DNA of 36,920 nucleotides, from contig NZ_LFMD02000007.1 of NCBI RefSeq assembly GCF_015776785.2, positions 1,150,875 through 1,187,794 of the forward strand, in the 5' to 3' direction. Shown piece after piece: positions 23,097 through 31,221 of this stretch (position 1 is its first letter; every line of letters begins with the position of its first letter). The notes under the pieces are model-generated. The model ran no database searches, was not told the origin of the DNA, and worked only from the letters and a program-made list of their open reading frames with translations. The stretch is from Kitasatospora sp. SUK 42 (GTDB taxonomy: Bacteria > Actinomycetota > Actinomycetes > Streptomycetales > Streptomycetaceae). Made by a program: the position numbers and the translations under genes.

Positions 23097-23126
23097 TTCA
23101 CTCTAATCACACGATATGACTAGTAT
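23097..23126 (+). promoter_or_regulatory. Candidate promoter of the conservon
   Basis: TTCACT (23097-23102) and TAGTAT (23121-23126) are 18 nt apart in an unusually AT-rich patch, about 70 nt before the sensor gene. The assignment is tentative. A separate palindrome, TGACACTGTGTCA at 22985-22997, lies further upstream and may be an operator. Confidence 0.4.
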
Positions 23127-23197
23127 CGCCTCGTCAAAGCCCGTGCCCCGGACGGCCCGCCCCTCACCGGCCGGCCGCCAGCCCCAAGGAGTCTGCT

Positions 23198-26182
23198 CTG
23201 CGCGCGCGTGCGAATCGGCGGCCCCCGGCGCCGAAGGCCCCCCGCAGGCGTCCACGCCTGTCCCTGCGGACGGCGCTGCTCGTCCTGGCCGTCGTCCCCA
23301 GCCTGGCCCTGGCCGCCCTCTGGGCCGTCACCAGCGGTGAGACCATCGCCGACTTCCAGCGACTGGCCGACCAGGCCACCATCGCGCAGAAGGCCGGCCA
23401 GCCGTCCAACATCGTCTACTACAACCTCCAGGAGGAGCGCCGGCTCAGCGCCGAGGCGCTCGCCCGGCCCGGCTCCAACACCGACCAGCTGCGCCGCCAG
23501 CGACAGCTGACCGACGATGCGGTACGGCAGTTCCAGACCCTCTCCGGGGCCACCGCCGACAACGCCCCCGCCGAGGTCCGCGCCGCCGTCGTCGAAGCCC
23601 GCCAGGCCATGGGCAAGCTGGCCGAGCAGCGCGCCGCCGTCGACCACGGCAGCGTCGACCAGCAGGCCGTCTTCACCTACTACACCGACCTGATCAGCGT
23701 CGACCTGAGGCTGTTCACCGCGCTCAGCCGCGTCGACACCGGTGAGGTCACCTGGCTGTCCAAGACCCTGGTCAACTCCTTCTGGACCAAGGAGATGCTC
23801 GCCCGCGAGGACGCGATCCTGGCCCGCGGCTGGCCGAGCGGCCGGCTGTCCGCCGCCGACTACCAGCAGGTCCAGCAGCTGATCGGCGCCCAGGACCACC
23901 TGCTCAACGTCCAGGTCCTGCCGTACATCCCGGACGCCGAGGCGCCCGCCTGGCACGACCTGGTCAACAGCCCCTCCTGGCAGGCCAAGACCGCCGTCGA
24001 GCAGTCCCTGCTCAAGCCCGCCGCCCCCGACGCCAACGGCACCGTCAAGCTGCCGGCCGCGCAGGACCAGTGGCGCCAGGGCGTCGACGGGCTCAACCCG
24101 CCGCTGGTGAAGGCGATCGAGGCCCGTACCAACGGCATCGTCGACGTCGCCAAGGGCGCCCTGCTCGGCATGCTCACCCGCGTCGTCCTGACCACCGTCA
24201 TCGGCCTGATCACCGTCATCGCGGTGATCATCGCCTCCTGGCGGATCAGCCGCTCGCTGCGCCGCCGGATCAAGGAGCTCCAGACCCAGGCCGAGGACAT
24301 GGAGCGCACCCTGCCCGAGGTCGTCGACCGGCTCGGCCGCGGCGAACAGGTCGACGTCGAGGCCGAGACCCGCGCCGTCACCACCGGCACCCACGGCAAC
24401 GGCACCGACGAACTCGCCCGCCTCGGCCAGGCGCTCAACCTGGCCCGCTCCGCCGCCCTGGAGGCCGCCGTCCAGCAGGCCGACCAGCACCGCGGCTTCG
24501 AGCGGCTGCTCCAGCGCGTCGCCCGCCGCACCCAGCTGCTGATCGGCCGCCAGCTGCGCAAGCTGGACGAGCTGGAGCGCCGGCACGACGACCCGGAGGT
24601 CCTGGAGGGCCTGTTCGACCTCGACCACCTGACCGCCCGCCTGCGCCGCTACGAGGAGAACCTCGTCATCATGGCCGGCGGCCAGCCGCAGCGGCGCTGG
24701 CGCAAACCCGTCCCGCTGCTGGACGTGCTGCGCGCCGCCCAGGGCGAGGTGCAGGACTACCGCCGGATCATGATCGACGTCGAGGGCCACCCGTGGCTCT
24801 CCGAGCGGGCCGTCGGCCCGGTCGCGCACGTGCTCGCCGAGCTGATGGAGAACGCCACCACCTTCTCCAAGCCGCCCACGCCGGTCGAGGTGCGCGCCGC
24901 CATGGTCGGGCGCGGGCTCGCGGTCGAGATCGAGGACCGGGGCCTGGGCATGGACCCGGAGCAGTACGAGGCGGCCAACACGCTGATGAGCCGCCCGCCG
25001 CGCACCGACGTGCTGGCCCGCGCCGACGACATCCGGCTCGGCTTCCACGTCATCGCCCGGCTGGCCTCGCTGACCGGGCTGAAGATCGAGTTCCGTCCGT
25101 CCGCGTTCGGCGGCACCCGGGTGGTCGTGCTCGTCCCGGACGAGCTGGTCATCGACGGCGACGCCGGGCTGCCGGACGCCGCGCCGGTCGAGCCGATCCC
25201 GCTGGTCCGCCGCTCGCGCCGGGCGGTGCTCACCGCCTCCAACGAGGCGCCCGAGCCCGTGGTGCCGCCGGCGCCGCCGGTCGCGCCGGTGGACTCCTTC
25301 GCCCCCGGCGAGCACTTCGCGGGCGTGCCGGCGACCCCCGCCGAGGCGTTCGTGCCGGCCGAAGCGTTCGTGTCGGCCGAGGCGTTCGCACCGGCCGTGC
25401 CCGCGGCGCCCGTCGAGGCCTTCGCATCCACCGAGGCCTTCGCGCCCGCAGCACCCGTGGTGCCCGCCTTCCCGGAGCAGCAGCCGGTGTTCCCGGAGCG
25501 GCCGGCCCCCTCCTACCACGGGCAGTCGTACGAGCAGCCGATCCAGCACAGCTCCCCCGCCGACCACCGGCCCACCGCCCAGGACGCCGCGCCCGCGCAC
25601 GACGTCCCGTCCCCGCACGACACCCCGTCCCCGCACAACGCCCCCTCCCAGCCCGACACCCCGGTCTACCCGGACATCGCCTACGCCCGGGTCACCGAGG
25701 CCGAGGCCCCGTACGCCGACGAGCAGTACCGCCCGGCCGACCACTACCGGCTCGCCGAGCGGCGCCGGCGCCGCGAGTACCCCTCCGCCGTGCCGGTGAG
25801 CGAGGTCGAGGGCGGGCAGCCGCCGCTGCCGCAGCGGGTGCGCCAGGCCAGCCTGGCCGCCGAACTGCGGGTGCCGCCGCCGGCCCGCCAGCAGTGGGTG
25901 GAACCGGCCCCCGAGCCCGACGCCACCGACGGCGGCGGCCCGCTCCAGCCGCCCGTCCCGTCCGAGCGCCCGGCGCGGCGCTCCGGCGCGACCATCGGCG
26001 CCTTCCAGCGCCAGTCCCGCGCCGCCCGGGCCCAGGACAGCGGCGAGCACCCGCTGCCCGTCCACGCGACCCCGCCGGCCCCACCCAGCGCGCCCGCCGG
26101 CCCCCCAGTTTCCGCGCCCGACCCGTCCCCCTGGGCCCTGCCGGCCGCGGAAACCCGAACCACACGAACGGATGACCAGTGA
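23198..26182 (+). CDS. Conservon sensor ATPase (CvnA-type, nitrate-sensor-like)
   Basis: A 994-residue membrane protein. A basic N-terminus leads to a membrane segment (about 24-46), an extracellular helical domain like the nitrate/nitrite-sensing NIT domain (about 60-310), a second membrane segment (about 328-348), a HAMP-like linker and a histidine-kinase ATPase domain: N-box HVLAELMENATTFS near 544, GLGMDPEQ near 582, and FHVIARLASLTGLKIEF then GGTRVVVLVP. The last 330 residues are low complexity with Ala/Pro/Glu-Phe repeats. The only start fitting the frame near AAGGAG (23186-23191) is CTG 23198; no ATG, GTG or TTG lies between the upstream stop and residue 138. Its stop overlaps the next gene (TGATG). 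It should sense a signal and drive the downstream Cvn proteins. Confidence 0.9.
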   Translation: MRARANRRPPAPKAPRRRPRLSLRTALLVLAVVPSLALAALWAVTSGETIADFQRLADQATIAQKAGQPSNIVYYNLQEERRLSAEALARPGSNTDQLRRQRQLTDDAVRQFQTLSGATADNAPAEVRAAVVEARQAMGKLAEQRAAVDHGSVDQQAVFTYYTDLISVDLRLFTALSRVDTGEVTWLSKTLVNSFWTKEMLAREDAILARGWPSGRLSAADYQQVQQLIGAQDHLLNVQVLPYIPDAEAPAWHDLVNSPSWQAKTAVEQSLLKPAAPDANGTVKLPAAQDQWRQGVDGLNPPLVKAIEARTNGIVDVAKGALLGMLTRVVLTTVIGLITVIAVIIASWRISRSLRRRIKELQTQAEDMERTLPEVVDRLGRGEQVDVEAETRAVTTGTHGNGTDELARLGQALNLARSAALEAAVQQADQHRGFERLLQRVARRTQLLIGRQLRKLDELERRHDDPEVLEGLFDLDHLTARLRRYEENLVIMAGGQPQRRWRKPVPLLDVLRAAQGEVQDYRRIMIDVEGHPWLSERAVGPVAHVLAELMENATTFSKPPTPVEVRAAMVGRGLAVEIEDRGLGMDPEQYEAANTLMSRPPRTDVLARADDIRLGFHVIARLASLTGLKIEFRPSAFGGTRVVVLVPDELVIDGDAGLPDAAPVEPIPLVRRSRRAVLTASNEAPEPVVPPAPPVAPVDSFAPGEHFAGVPATPAEAFVPAEAFVSAEAFAPAVPAAPVEAFASTEAFAPAAPVVPAFPEQQPVFPERPAPSYHGQSYEQPIQHSSPADHRPTAQDAAPAHDVPSPHDTPSPHNAPSQPDTPVYPDIAYARVTEAEAPYADEQYRPADHYRLAERRRRREYPSAVPVSEVEGGQPPLPQRVRQASLAAELRVPPPARQQWVEPAPEPDATDGGGPLQPPVPSERPARRSGATIGAFQRQSRAARAQDSGEHPLPVHATPPAPPSAPAGPPVSAPDPSPWALPAAETRTTRTDDQ

Positions 26183-26631
26183 TGAACCGTACGATCGCCA
26201 CCCACCAGGACCTGGACTGGCTGCTGGACGGGCTCGTCGACTCGGTGCCCGGGACCCACAACGCCGTCCTGCTCTCCGACGACGGCCTCGTGGTCAGCCA
26301 CTCCCGCACCATCGAGCGGGCCGACGCCGAGCGCCTGGCGGCCATCGCCACCGGCCAGCAGTCCCTCGCCCGGGGCGTCGGTCAGCTCTTCGACGGTGGC
26401 GCGGTGCACCAGGTGATCGTCGAGCTCGCCGAGTGCTGGCTGTTCATCATCGCCGCCGCCCAGGGCACCCACCTGGCCGTGGTCGCCTCCCAGGAGGTGG
26501 ACGCCGAGGTGATGTCCGTCGCCATGCACACCCTGGTGCAGCAGGTCGGCCAGAAGCTCACCACCCCGGCCCGCGGCGGCGACGGCGCCCCCGCGTCCTT
26601 CGACGCCTTCGCCGCCCGGAACCGGGGCTGA
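26182..26631 (+). CDS. Roadblock/LC7-domain protein of the conservon (CvnB-type)
   Basis: A 149-residue protein. DLDWLLDGLVDSVPGTHNAV, LLSDDGLVVSHSR and the remainder form a single roadblock/LC7 domain, related to GTPase-activating or regulatory factors such as MglB. In conservons it sits between the sensor ATPase and the GTPase and helps assemble the complex at the membrane. ATG 26182 overlaps the previous stop by one base; a GTG one codon earlier is also possible. The third gene follows 6 nt after its stop. Confidence 0.95.
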   Translation: MNRTIATHQDLDWLLDGLVDSVPGTHNAVLLSDDGLVVSHSRTIERADAERLAAIATGQQSLARGVGQLFDGGAVHQVIVELAECWLFIIAAAQGTHLAVVASQEVDAEVMSVAMHTLVQQVGQKLTTPARGGDGAPASFDAFAARNRG

Positions 26632-26637
26632 CGACCG

Positions 26638-27102
26638 GTGGGCCCGCACAGCGAGCAGGGGGGCGGCCAGGCACGCGGCCGGGTGCCGCACTGGAGCGAG
26701 CTGGAGGAGCAGGACGCGGAGGACGAGACGGGCGTCATGGTGCGCCCGTACACCATCACCCGCGGCCGCACCGCGCCCGAGCGCGACGACCTCACCCTCA
26801 TCACCGTGATCACCACGGTCGAGGAGGAGGCCGACGCGGCCCTGGCGCGGGGCAGCCGCGCCGGTGCCCGCGGCCTCCAGCCCGAGCACCGGATGATCCT
26901 CGACCACTGCCGCCGCCCGGCGGCGGTCGCCGAGGTGGCGGCCGGCCTGGACCTCCCGGTCTCGGTCACCAAGATCCTGCTGGGCGACCTCGTCGCCCAG
27001 GGCCTGCTGAAGGCCCGGGCGCCGCTCTCGGTGGCCCGCGCCGCCGGGGGCGTGGACCTCGGCCTGCTCACGGCCGTACGCGAAGGACTCCGGAGACTCT
27101 GA
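26638..27102 (+). CDS. DUF742 protein of the conservon (CvnC-type)
   Basis: A 154-residue protein starting at GTG 26638. The N-terminal 30 residues are polar and variable. VRPYTITRGRTAPERDDLTL is the DUF742 signature, and the C-terminal part (HRMILDHCRRPAAVAEVAAG, then VTKILLGDLVAQGLL) looks like a winged helix. These proteins occur almost only in conservons; the biochemical role is not settled. No strong ribosome-binding site is visible, so translation is likely coupled to the gene before. Confidence 0.93.
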   Translation: MGPHSEQGGGQARGRVPHWSELEEQDAEDETGVMVRPYTITRGRTAPERDDLTLITVITTVEEEADAALARGSRAGARGLQPEHRMILDHCRRPAAVAEVAAGLDLPVSVTKILLGDLVAQGLLKARAPLSVARAAGGVDLGLLTAVREGLRRL

Positions 27103-27104
27103 AC

Positions 27105-27701
27105 ATGGCATCACCCCACTCCGCCATCGATGGCCCCGCCGCCGCCCCGGCCGCCGTCAAGATCCTGATCGCGGGCGGCTTCGGCGTCGGCAAGACCACC
27201 CTGGTCGGCTCGGTCAGCGAGGTCACCCCGCTGCGCACCGAGGAGTACCTGACCACGGCCAGCGTCGGCGTCGACGACCTGGACGGCGTCGACCAGAAGG
27301 ACACCACCACCGTCGCCCTGGACTTCGGCCGGATCACCGTCAGCTCCGAGCTGGTGGTCTACCTGTTCGGCACGCCCGGGCAGGAACGGTTCTGGTTCAT
27401 GTGGAACGACCTGGTCAACGGCGCCCTCGGCGGGATCGTCATCGCCGACACCCGGCGGCTGGACACCAGCTTCGCCTCGATCGACTTCTTCGAGAGCCGG
27501 GGCATCCCGTTCGTGGTCGCGATCAACTGCTTCCACAGCCACAACACCCGCACCCCCGACGAGATCCGGGCCGCGCTCGACCTCGACCCGCAGGTCCCGA
27601 TGCTGATCGGCGACGTCCGCGAGCGCGCCTTCGGCCGCGACCTGCTGCTCGCCCTGGTCGACCACCTCATGGACCTCGCCGCCGTCACCCCCGTCGGCTG
27701 A
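27105..27701 (+). CDS. Small GTPase of the conservon (CvnD-type)
   Basis: A 198-residue Ras-like/MglA-like GTP-binding protein. The P-loop is AGGFGVGKTTLVG (about 23-35), switch II holds FGTPGQERFWFMW, and the fold continues to the C-terminus. It acts as the output switch of the conservon, cycling on the membrane complex formed with the sensor, roadblock and DUF742 proteins. ATG 27105 is 2 nt after the preceding stop. The FAD monooxygenase gene begins 20 nt after its stop. Confidence 0.95.
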   Translation: MASPHSAIDGPAAAPAAVKILIAGGFGVGKTTLVGSVSEVTPLRTEEYLTTASVGVDDLDGVDQKDTTTVALDFGRITVSSELVVYLFGTPGQERFWFMWNDLVNGALGGIVIADTRRLDTSFASIDFFESRGIPFVVAINCFHSHNTRTPDEIRAALDLDPQVPMLIGDVRERAFGRDLLLALVDHLMDLAAVTPVG

Positions 27702-27721
27702 ACCTCCCCCGGAGCAATCCC

Positions 27722-28855
27722 ATGACCTCACCCCTGCGCGTCCTCGTCCACGGCGGCGGCATCGGCGGACTCACCCTCGCCACCGCCCTCGCCCGCCGCG
27801 GCCACCACGTCGAAGTCGCCGAACTGCGCGACCGGCTGGAGGCCCTCGGGGTCGGCATCATCCAGCCCTCCAACGCCCTGCACGTGATGCGCGAGATCGG
27901 CGTGCTGGACGAGTGCCTGGCCGTCGGCTTCGAGTGGGAGGTGCTGACCATCTGCGACCCGGCCGGCACCACCCTGGCCGAGATCCCCCAGCCCCGGATG
28001 GGCGACGCCCCCTCCAACAACGGCATCCCGCGCCCCGCCCTGGCCCGGGTGCTCGCCGACGCGGCCGTCTCGGCGGGCGCGAGGATACGTTTCGGCACCA
28101 CCATCGCCTCGATGACGGACGACGGCGAGGGCGTGGACGTCACCCTCAGCGACGGACACCGCGCCCGCTACGACCTGGTCGTCGGCTTCGACGGCATCGG
28201 CTCGCCGCTGCGCAGACACCTGTACGGCGACAAGTACGCCCCCGAGTACACCGGCTTCGCCAACTGGCGCGTCACGCTGCCCCGCACGCCCGAACTCAAG
28301 GGCGTGCTGATGTCGGCGGGCAACCTCAAGGCCAAGGCGCTGCTCACCCCGATCAGCAGCGACCTCATGTACCTGGGCTCGGTGTTCGCCGAGGCCGAGG
28401 ACTTCCGGCCGGACCCCGCCCGCGCCCACGAGCAGCTGCGCGAGCGCCTGGCCGGCTTCGGCGGCCCGATCGCCGAGGCCCTGGAGCAGATCACCGACCC
28501 GGAGGCGGTCGTCTACTCCCGCATCTCCCAGGTCACCGTCGAGGAGCCCTGGCACGTCGGCCGCGTCGTGCTGGCCGGCGACGCCGCCCACGCCTCCACC
28601 CCGCACCTCGCCCAGGGCGCCGCGATGGCCGTCGAGGACGCCCTCGTCCTCGCCCAGAGCCTGGACGCCGCCGACTCCGTCCCGGCCGCCCTCGCGGCCT
28701 GGGAGGAGCGCCGCCGCCCGCGCGCCATGTGGGTGCAGTCGCTGTCGAGGGCAATCCTCAAGCAGGAGACCGGCACCCCGACCACCCCGGAGGAGGACGA
28801 GCTCCTCAAGGTCGGAATCCCGGGCGCCGCGCACGTGCTCGTCAAGCCGTACTGA
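27722..28855 (+). CDS. FAD-dependent monooxygenase
   Basis: A 377-residue aromatic-hydroxylase-family flavoprotein. GGGIGGLTLATALARRGHHV is the dinucleotide-binding start, DLVVGFDGIGSPLRRHLYG the middle motif, and VVLAGDAAHASTPHLAQGAA the FAD ribityl-binding GD motif. It would use NAD(P)H and O2 to hydroxylate an aromatic or related substrate. CGGAGCAAT upstream of the ATG may serve as ribosome-binding site. It is 20 nt after the conservon GTPase and ends with a strong terminator, so it appears to be the conservon's last gene; other conservons end with a cytochrome P450 gene. Substrate unknown. Confidence 0.93.
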   Translation: MTSPLRVLVHGGGIGGLTLATALARRGHHVEVAELRDRLEALGVGIIQPSNALHVMREIGVLDECLAVGFEWEVLTICDPAGTTLAEIPQPRMGDAPSNNGIPRPALARVLADAAVSAGARIRFGTTIASMTDDGEGVDVTLSDGHRARYDLVVGFDGIGSPLRRHLYGDKYAPEYTGFANWRVTLPRTPELKGVLMSAGNLKAKALLTPISSDLMYLGSVFAEAEDFRPDPARAHEQLRERLAGFGGPIAEALEQITDPEAVVYSRISQVTVEEPWHVGRVVLAGDAAHASTPHLAQGAAMAVEDALVLAQSLDAADSVPAALAAWEERRRPRAMWVQSLSRAILKQETGTPTTPEEDELLKVGIPGAAHVLVKPY

Positions 28856-28883
28856 GCCCGGCCGTACTGAGTTCTGCTGTACG

Positions 28884-28915
28884 GGCCCCGCGCGGGGTTG
28901 CGCCCGCGCGGGGCC
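28884..28915 (+). terminator. Terminator of the conservon operon
   Basis: GGCCCCGCGCGGG (28884-28896) and CCCGCGCGGGGCC (28903-28915) form a perfect 13-bp stem with a 6-nt loop, 28 nt after the monooxygenase stop. Confidence 0.85.
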
Positions 28916-29004
28916 GGTAGCAGGCTGGCGGTCGACCCGAACGTCGACGGTCAAGGGGCACGGTGTCGTCCCTGGGTGCGACGGCTTCGTCAGGATCAAC
29001 CTGC

Positions 29005-29808
29005 TCAACGAGCCCGCTCTCGCGGGGCTCCAGGCCTTCGCGCAGCGGTGACGGCGCCGATCGCGTCACGCCGCTCCCAGACGGCGGCGGAGATCCGGGC
29101 CAGCAGCCGGGCCGCCGGATCGGTGCGGTCCTCGCCGGTGGCGAGCGGGCCGGTGTAGCAGACGGCGATCAGGTACGGCGGGCAGTCGGCCGGGTGGACG
29201 AGGCCGACGCTGTGCCGAACGCCTGGGAACCAGCCGTTCTTGAACGCGATCCGGGTGTTCGGGGGAAGGCCCGCCGCGAGGTCCACCCGGAAGTCGTTGC
29301 GCTCCAGGAGTTCGAGCAGTTCGGGCACGTCGCCGATCGACCGCAGCAGCCGGACGAGATCGCGGGCGCTCACCCGGTTGTGCACGCCCGCGTCGCGCGC
29401 CGCGTAGTCCTCGATCCCGCGCGGGCTGGCGCTGCGGGTCGCACCCGCCCTGCGCCACACCTCGGCCACGGCACGGGGGTCCGTACGGGCCAGGCAGAGG
29501 TTGGTGGCCAGGTTGGAGGAGTGCGTGATCATCCGCTCGGCGAGCAGCCGGAGGGGAACGTGCGTGCCCAGGAGCTCCCAGGGCAGCGGATCACTGTCCC
29601 AGTCCGGATCGTTCCCGAACTCCCCACCCACGACGGACTCGAAGCGGTTGACGACCGGCACCTCGGCATCGAGGTTCACCCCGCTCCGGACGAGCGCGGC
29701 CAGCACCGCGACCTTCATCGTGCTCGCCGCATCGTGCAGTTCGTCGGGCTGACGCACGAACACCGGCTCCGCCTCGCCCGCCCAGGGGGCCACCACCACA
29801 GAGAGCAT
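29005..29808 (-). CDS. Serine hydrolase related to class A beta-lactamases
   Basis: A 267-residue protein. The three active-site boxes are Ser-X-X-Lys in AASTMKVAVL (Ser29-Lys32), SSN in ITHSSNLATN near 102 (in place of SDN), and Lys-Asn-Gly in FKNGWFPG (in place of Lys-Thr-Gly). No signal peptide is seen, so it is probably cytoplasmic; the family contains esterases and amidases as well as true lactamases. ATG 29808 has no Shine-Dalgarno but TACTCT lies exactly 6 nt upstream, suggesting a leaderless message; a GTG 24 codons earlier is less likely. Whether it attacks beta-lactams is unknown. Confidence 0.85.
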   Translation of the reverse strand: MLSVVVAPWAGEAEPVFVRQPDELHDAASTMKVAVLAALVRSGVNLDAEVPVVNRFESVVGGEFGNDPDWDSDPLPWELLGTHVPLRLLAERMITHSSNLATNLCLARTDPRAVAEVWRRAGATRSASPRGIEDYAARDAGVHNRVSARDLVRLLRSIGDVPELLELLERNDFRVDLAAGLPPNTRIAFKNGWFPGVRHSVGLVHPADCPPYLIAVCYTGPLATGEDRTDPAARLLARISAAVWERRDAIGAVTAARRPGAPRERAR

Positions 29809-29814
29809 GGAGGA

Positions 29815-29820
29815 AGAGTA
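29815..29820 (-). promoter_or_regulatory. -10 element of the serine hydrolase gene
   Basis: TACTCT on the minus strand, 6 nt before the ATG at 29808. No good -35 is visible 17-18 nt upstream. Confidence 0.45.
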
Positions 29821-29948
29821 GGGGAGACAGCGCCAGATTCCGCTGGCCGGCCCAACCAACACGCCCGCACGCTCGCCCACGGACGCCCCGCCGTCGGATC
29901 AGCTGACGTGTTATGAAGGGATTCACCGTTGGGATGAGGAGGGACATC

Positions 29949-30182
29949 TTGGGTATCGTCATCGCGCTCATGGCTGGACTCGTCGCCGCCGTCATTGGCG
30001 CCGTCATTTTCCTGGCCCGCCGGGATCGGTCACGTGGCGAATTTCCGGACGACACCACCGGAATGCTGATCGAGCGGCAGCGTACCGGTCAGGCCGCCCA
30101 TCTTCGTGCAACCTATTCCAGCGGTGCCGTCCACCACGGAACCGGGCTGGCATCCGACGACCTGCACAAGTACTACTCCTAG
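29949..30182 (+). CDS. Small single-pass membrane protein
   Basis: A 77-residue protein. A hydrophobic helix starts almost at the first residue (GIVIALMAGLVAAVIGAVIF) and is followed by basic LARRDRSR, so the tail would face the cytoplasm. The tail includes ERQRTGQAAHLRATY and ends DDLHKYYS. TTG 29949 is chosen because AGGAGG lies 6 nt upstream; in-frame ATGs at 29934 and 29913 lack such a site but cannot be excluded. Family and function unknown. A 13-bp terminator follows. Confidence 0.7.
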   Translation: MGIVIALMAGLVAAVIGAVIFLARRDRSRGEFPDDTTGMLIERQRTGQAAHLRATYSSGAVHHGTGLASDDLHKYYS

Positions 30183-30293
30183 AGGGCGGCCGGACGTCGA
30201 CAGTGGTGTGCGGGCGGACGCCGCGCTGACGGGACCGCGCCTTCCGGCCGTGGACTTCACCGGGTCCCGGCCCCCCGAGACCGACGACGACCA

Positions 30294-30323
30294 GCGGCGC
30301 CCGGTCCACCGACCGGGCGCCGC
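30294..30323 (+). terminator. Terminator after the small membrane protein
   Basis: A perfect 13-bp stem, arms 30294-30306 and 30311-30323, with a 4-nt loop; the core arm is GGCGCCCGGTC. Confidence 0.72.
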
Positions 30324-30428
30324 CCCGGCCGTCTTCGGGCGACGGGCGATCAGATGGACCGGACGGTGGCCGGTTGAGCGTCTTCGTCCCGACGGATCGT
30401 CCTCGCGGACGTGCGATAGGTTCCGACC

Positions 30429-30962
30429 ATGGATGATCTTGGACCCGTCGCCTGGCCGCCCGCCCCGATCAGGACCGAAAGGCTCGTGCTCCGTGAGCCC
30501 GAGGCCCGGGACCGTGCGGCGTTCATCGAGCTGCTGGCCTCGCCCGAGGTGCACACCTACCTCGGCGGCCCCCGGTCGCGTGACGAGGTCGAGCGCGAGA
30601 TGCCCGAGGCGCCCGAGCGGTGGCCCGGGAGCTTCGTCGTCGATCTCGACGGGTCGATGATCGGCCAGATCCTGCTCAGGAGGGCAACGGGGCACCGTCG
30701 CCCGGCCGCCGCGGGGAAGCTCGATCTCGGCTACCTGTTCCTGCCGCAGGCCTGGGGACGCGGGTACGCCGCCGAGGCGTGCGCGGCGGCACTCCACTGG
30801 CTCGCCGGCGCGCTTCCCGGCGAACCGGTGGTGCTCACCACCCAGAGCGCCAACACCGCCTCGATGCGCCTCGCGGCGAAGCTGGGCTTCACCGAGGTGG
30901 AGCGGTTCGAGGCCTGGGACGCCGAGCAGTGGCTCGGCATGTGGTCCCCGCCGTCCGCTTGA
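30429..30962 (+). CDS. GNAT acetyltransferase, RimJ/RimL-like
   Basis: A 177-residue acetyl-CoA-dependent acetyltransferase. TERLVLREPEARDRAAFIEL and LASPEVHTYLGGPRSR at the N-terminus and the cofactor-binding loop GYLFLPQAWGRGYAAEACAA match the RimJ/RimL-type branch; the C-terminal TANTASMRLAAKLGF-type stretch (here NTASMRLAAKLGFTEVERF) is also typical. Its acceptor amine, protein or small molecule, is unknown. The ATG has TAGGTT 6 nt upstream, which could be a -10 for a leaderless mRNA; no strong ribosome-binding site is visible. It ends in a 22-bp palindrome and is convergent with the next two small genes. Confidence 0.92.
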   Translation: MDDLGPVAWPPAPIRTERLVLREPEARDRAAFIELLASPEVHTYLGGPRSRDEVEREMPEAPERWPGSFVVDLDGSMIGQILLRRATGHRRPAAAGKLDLGYLFLPQAWGRGYAAEACAAALHWLAGALPGEPVVLTTQSANTASMRLAAKLGFTEVERFEAWDAEQWLGMWSPPSA

Positions 30963-30975
30963 GCCGACTCTGCGG

Positions 30976-31026
30976 CCCCTGAGCAGGCCTGCTGCCGCCA
31001 ACTCCGGCAGCAGGCCTGCTCAGGGG
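30976..31026. terminator. 22-bp perfect inverted repeat between convergent genes
   Basis: Arms 30976-30997 and 31005-31026 are perfectly complementary around a 7-nt loop; the arm contains GAGCAGGCCTGCTG, itself nearly palindromic. It is 13 nt after the GNAT stop and 9 nt from the stop of the opposing 61-residue gene, a position for a bidirectional terminator. Confidence 0.9.
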
Positions 31027-31035
31027 TGCGCTGGG

Positions 31036-31221
31036 CTACAGCCGCAGGGGAGGCGGGGCCGCCGCACTGCCGGCCGCTGTCAGGAGCCTCGCGGTGTCTC
31101 GCCGGCCGGACGACGTGAACGCATGAAAGACCAGCACGAGTTGGACCACCAGCACGTACACCCACCGAACCGTCGGTGTGATCCGTAGCTGGACACCTTT
31201 CTTCGGACGCCTGTCGTCCAT
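31036..31221 (-). CDS. Small membrane protein coupled to the 69-residue ORF
   Basis: A 61-residue protein with a basic start (MDDRRPKKGVQLRI), one membrane helix (about 20-36, WVYVLVVQLVLVFHAF) and a basic then Ala/Pro-rich tail. Its ATG shares a base with the stop of the preceding gene (TGATG), so translation is coupled. I do not recognise the family. The pair lies downstream of a sigma factor gene on the same strand, beyond two hairpins. A role as partner or anchor of the 69-residue protein is inference. Confidence 0.65.
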   Translation of the reverse strand: MDDRRPKKGVQLRITPTVRWVYVLVVQLVLVFHAFTSSGRRDTARLLTAAGSAAAPPPLRL

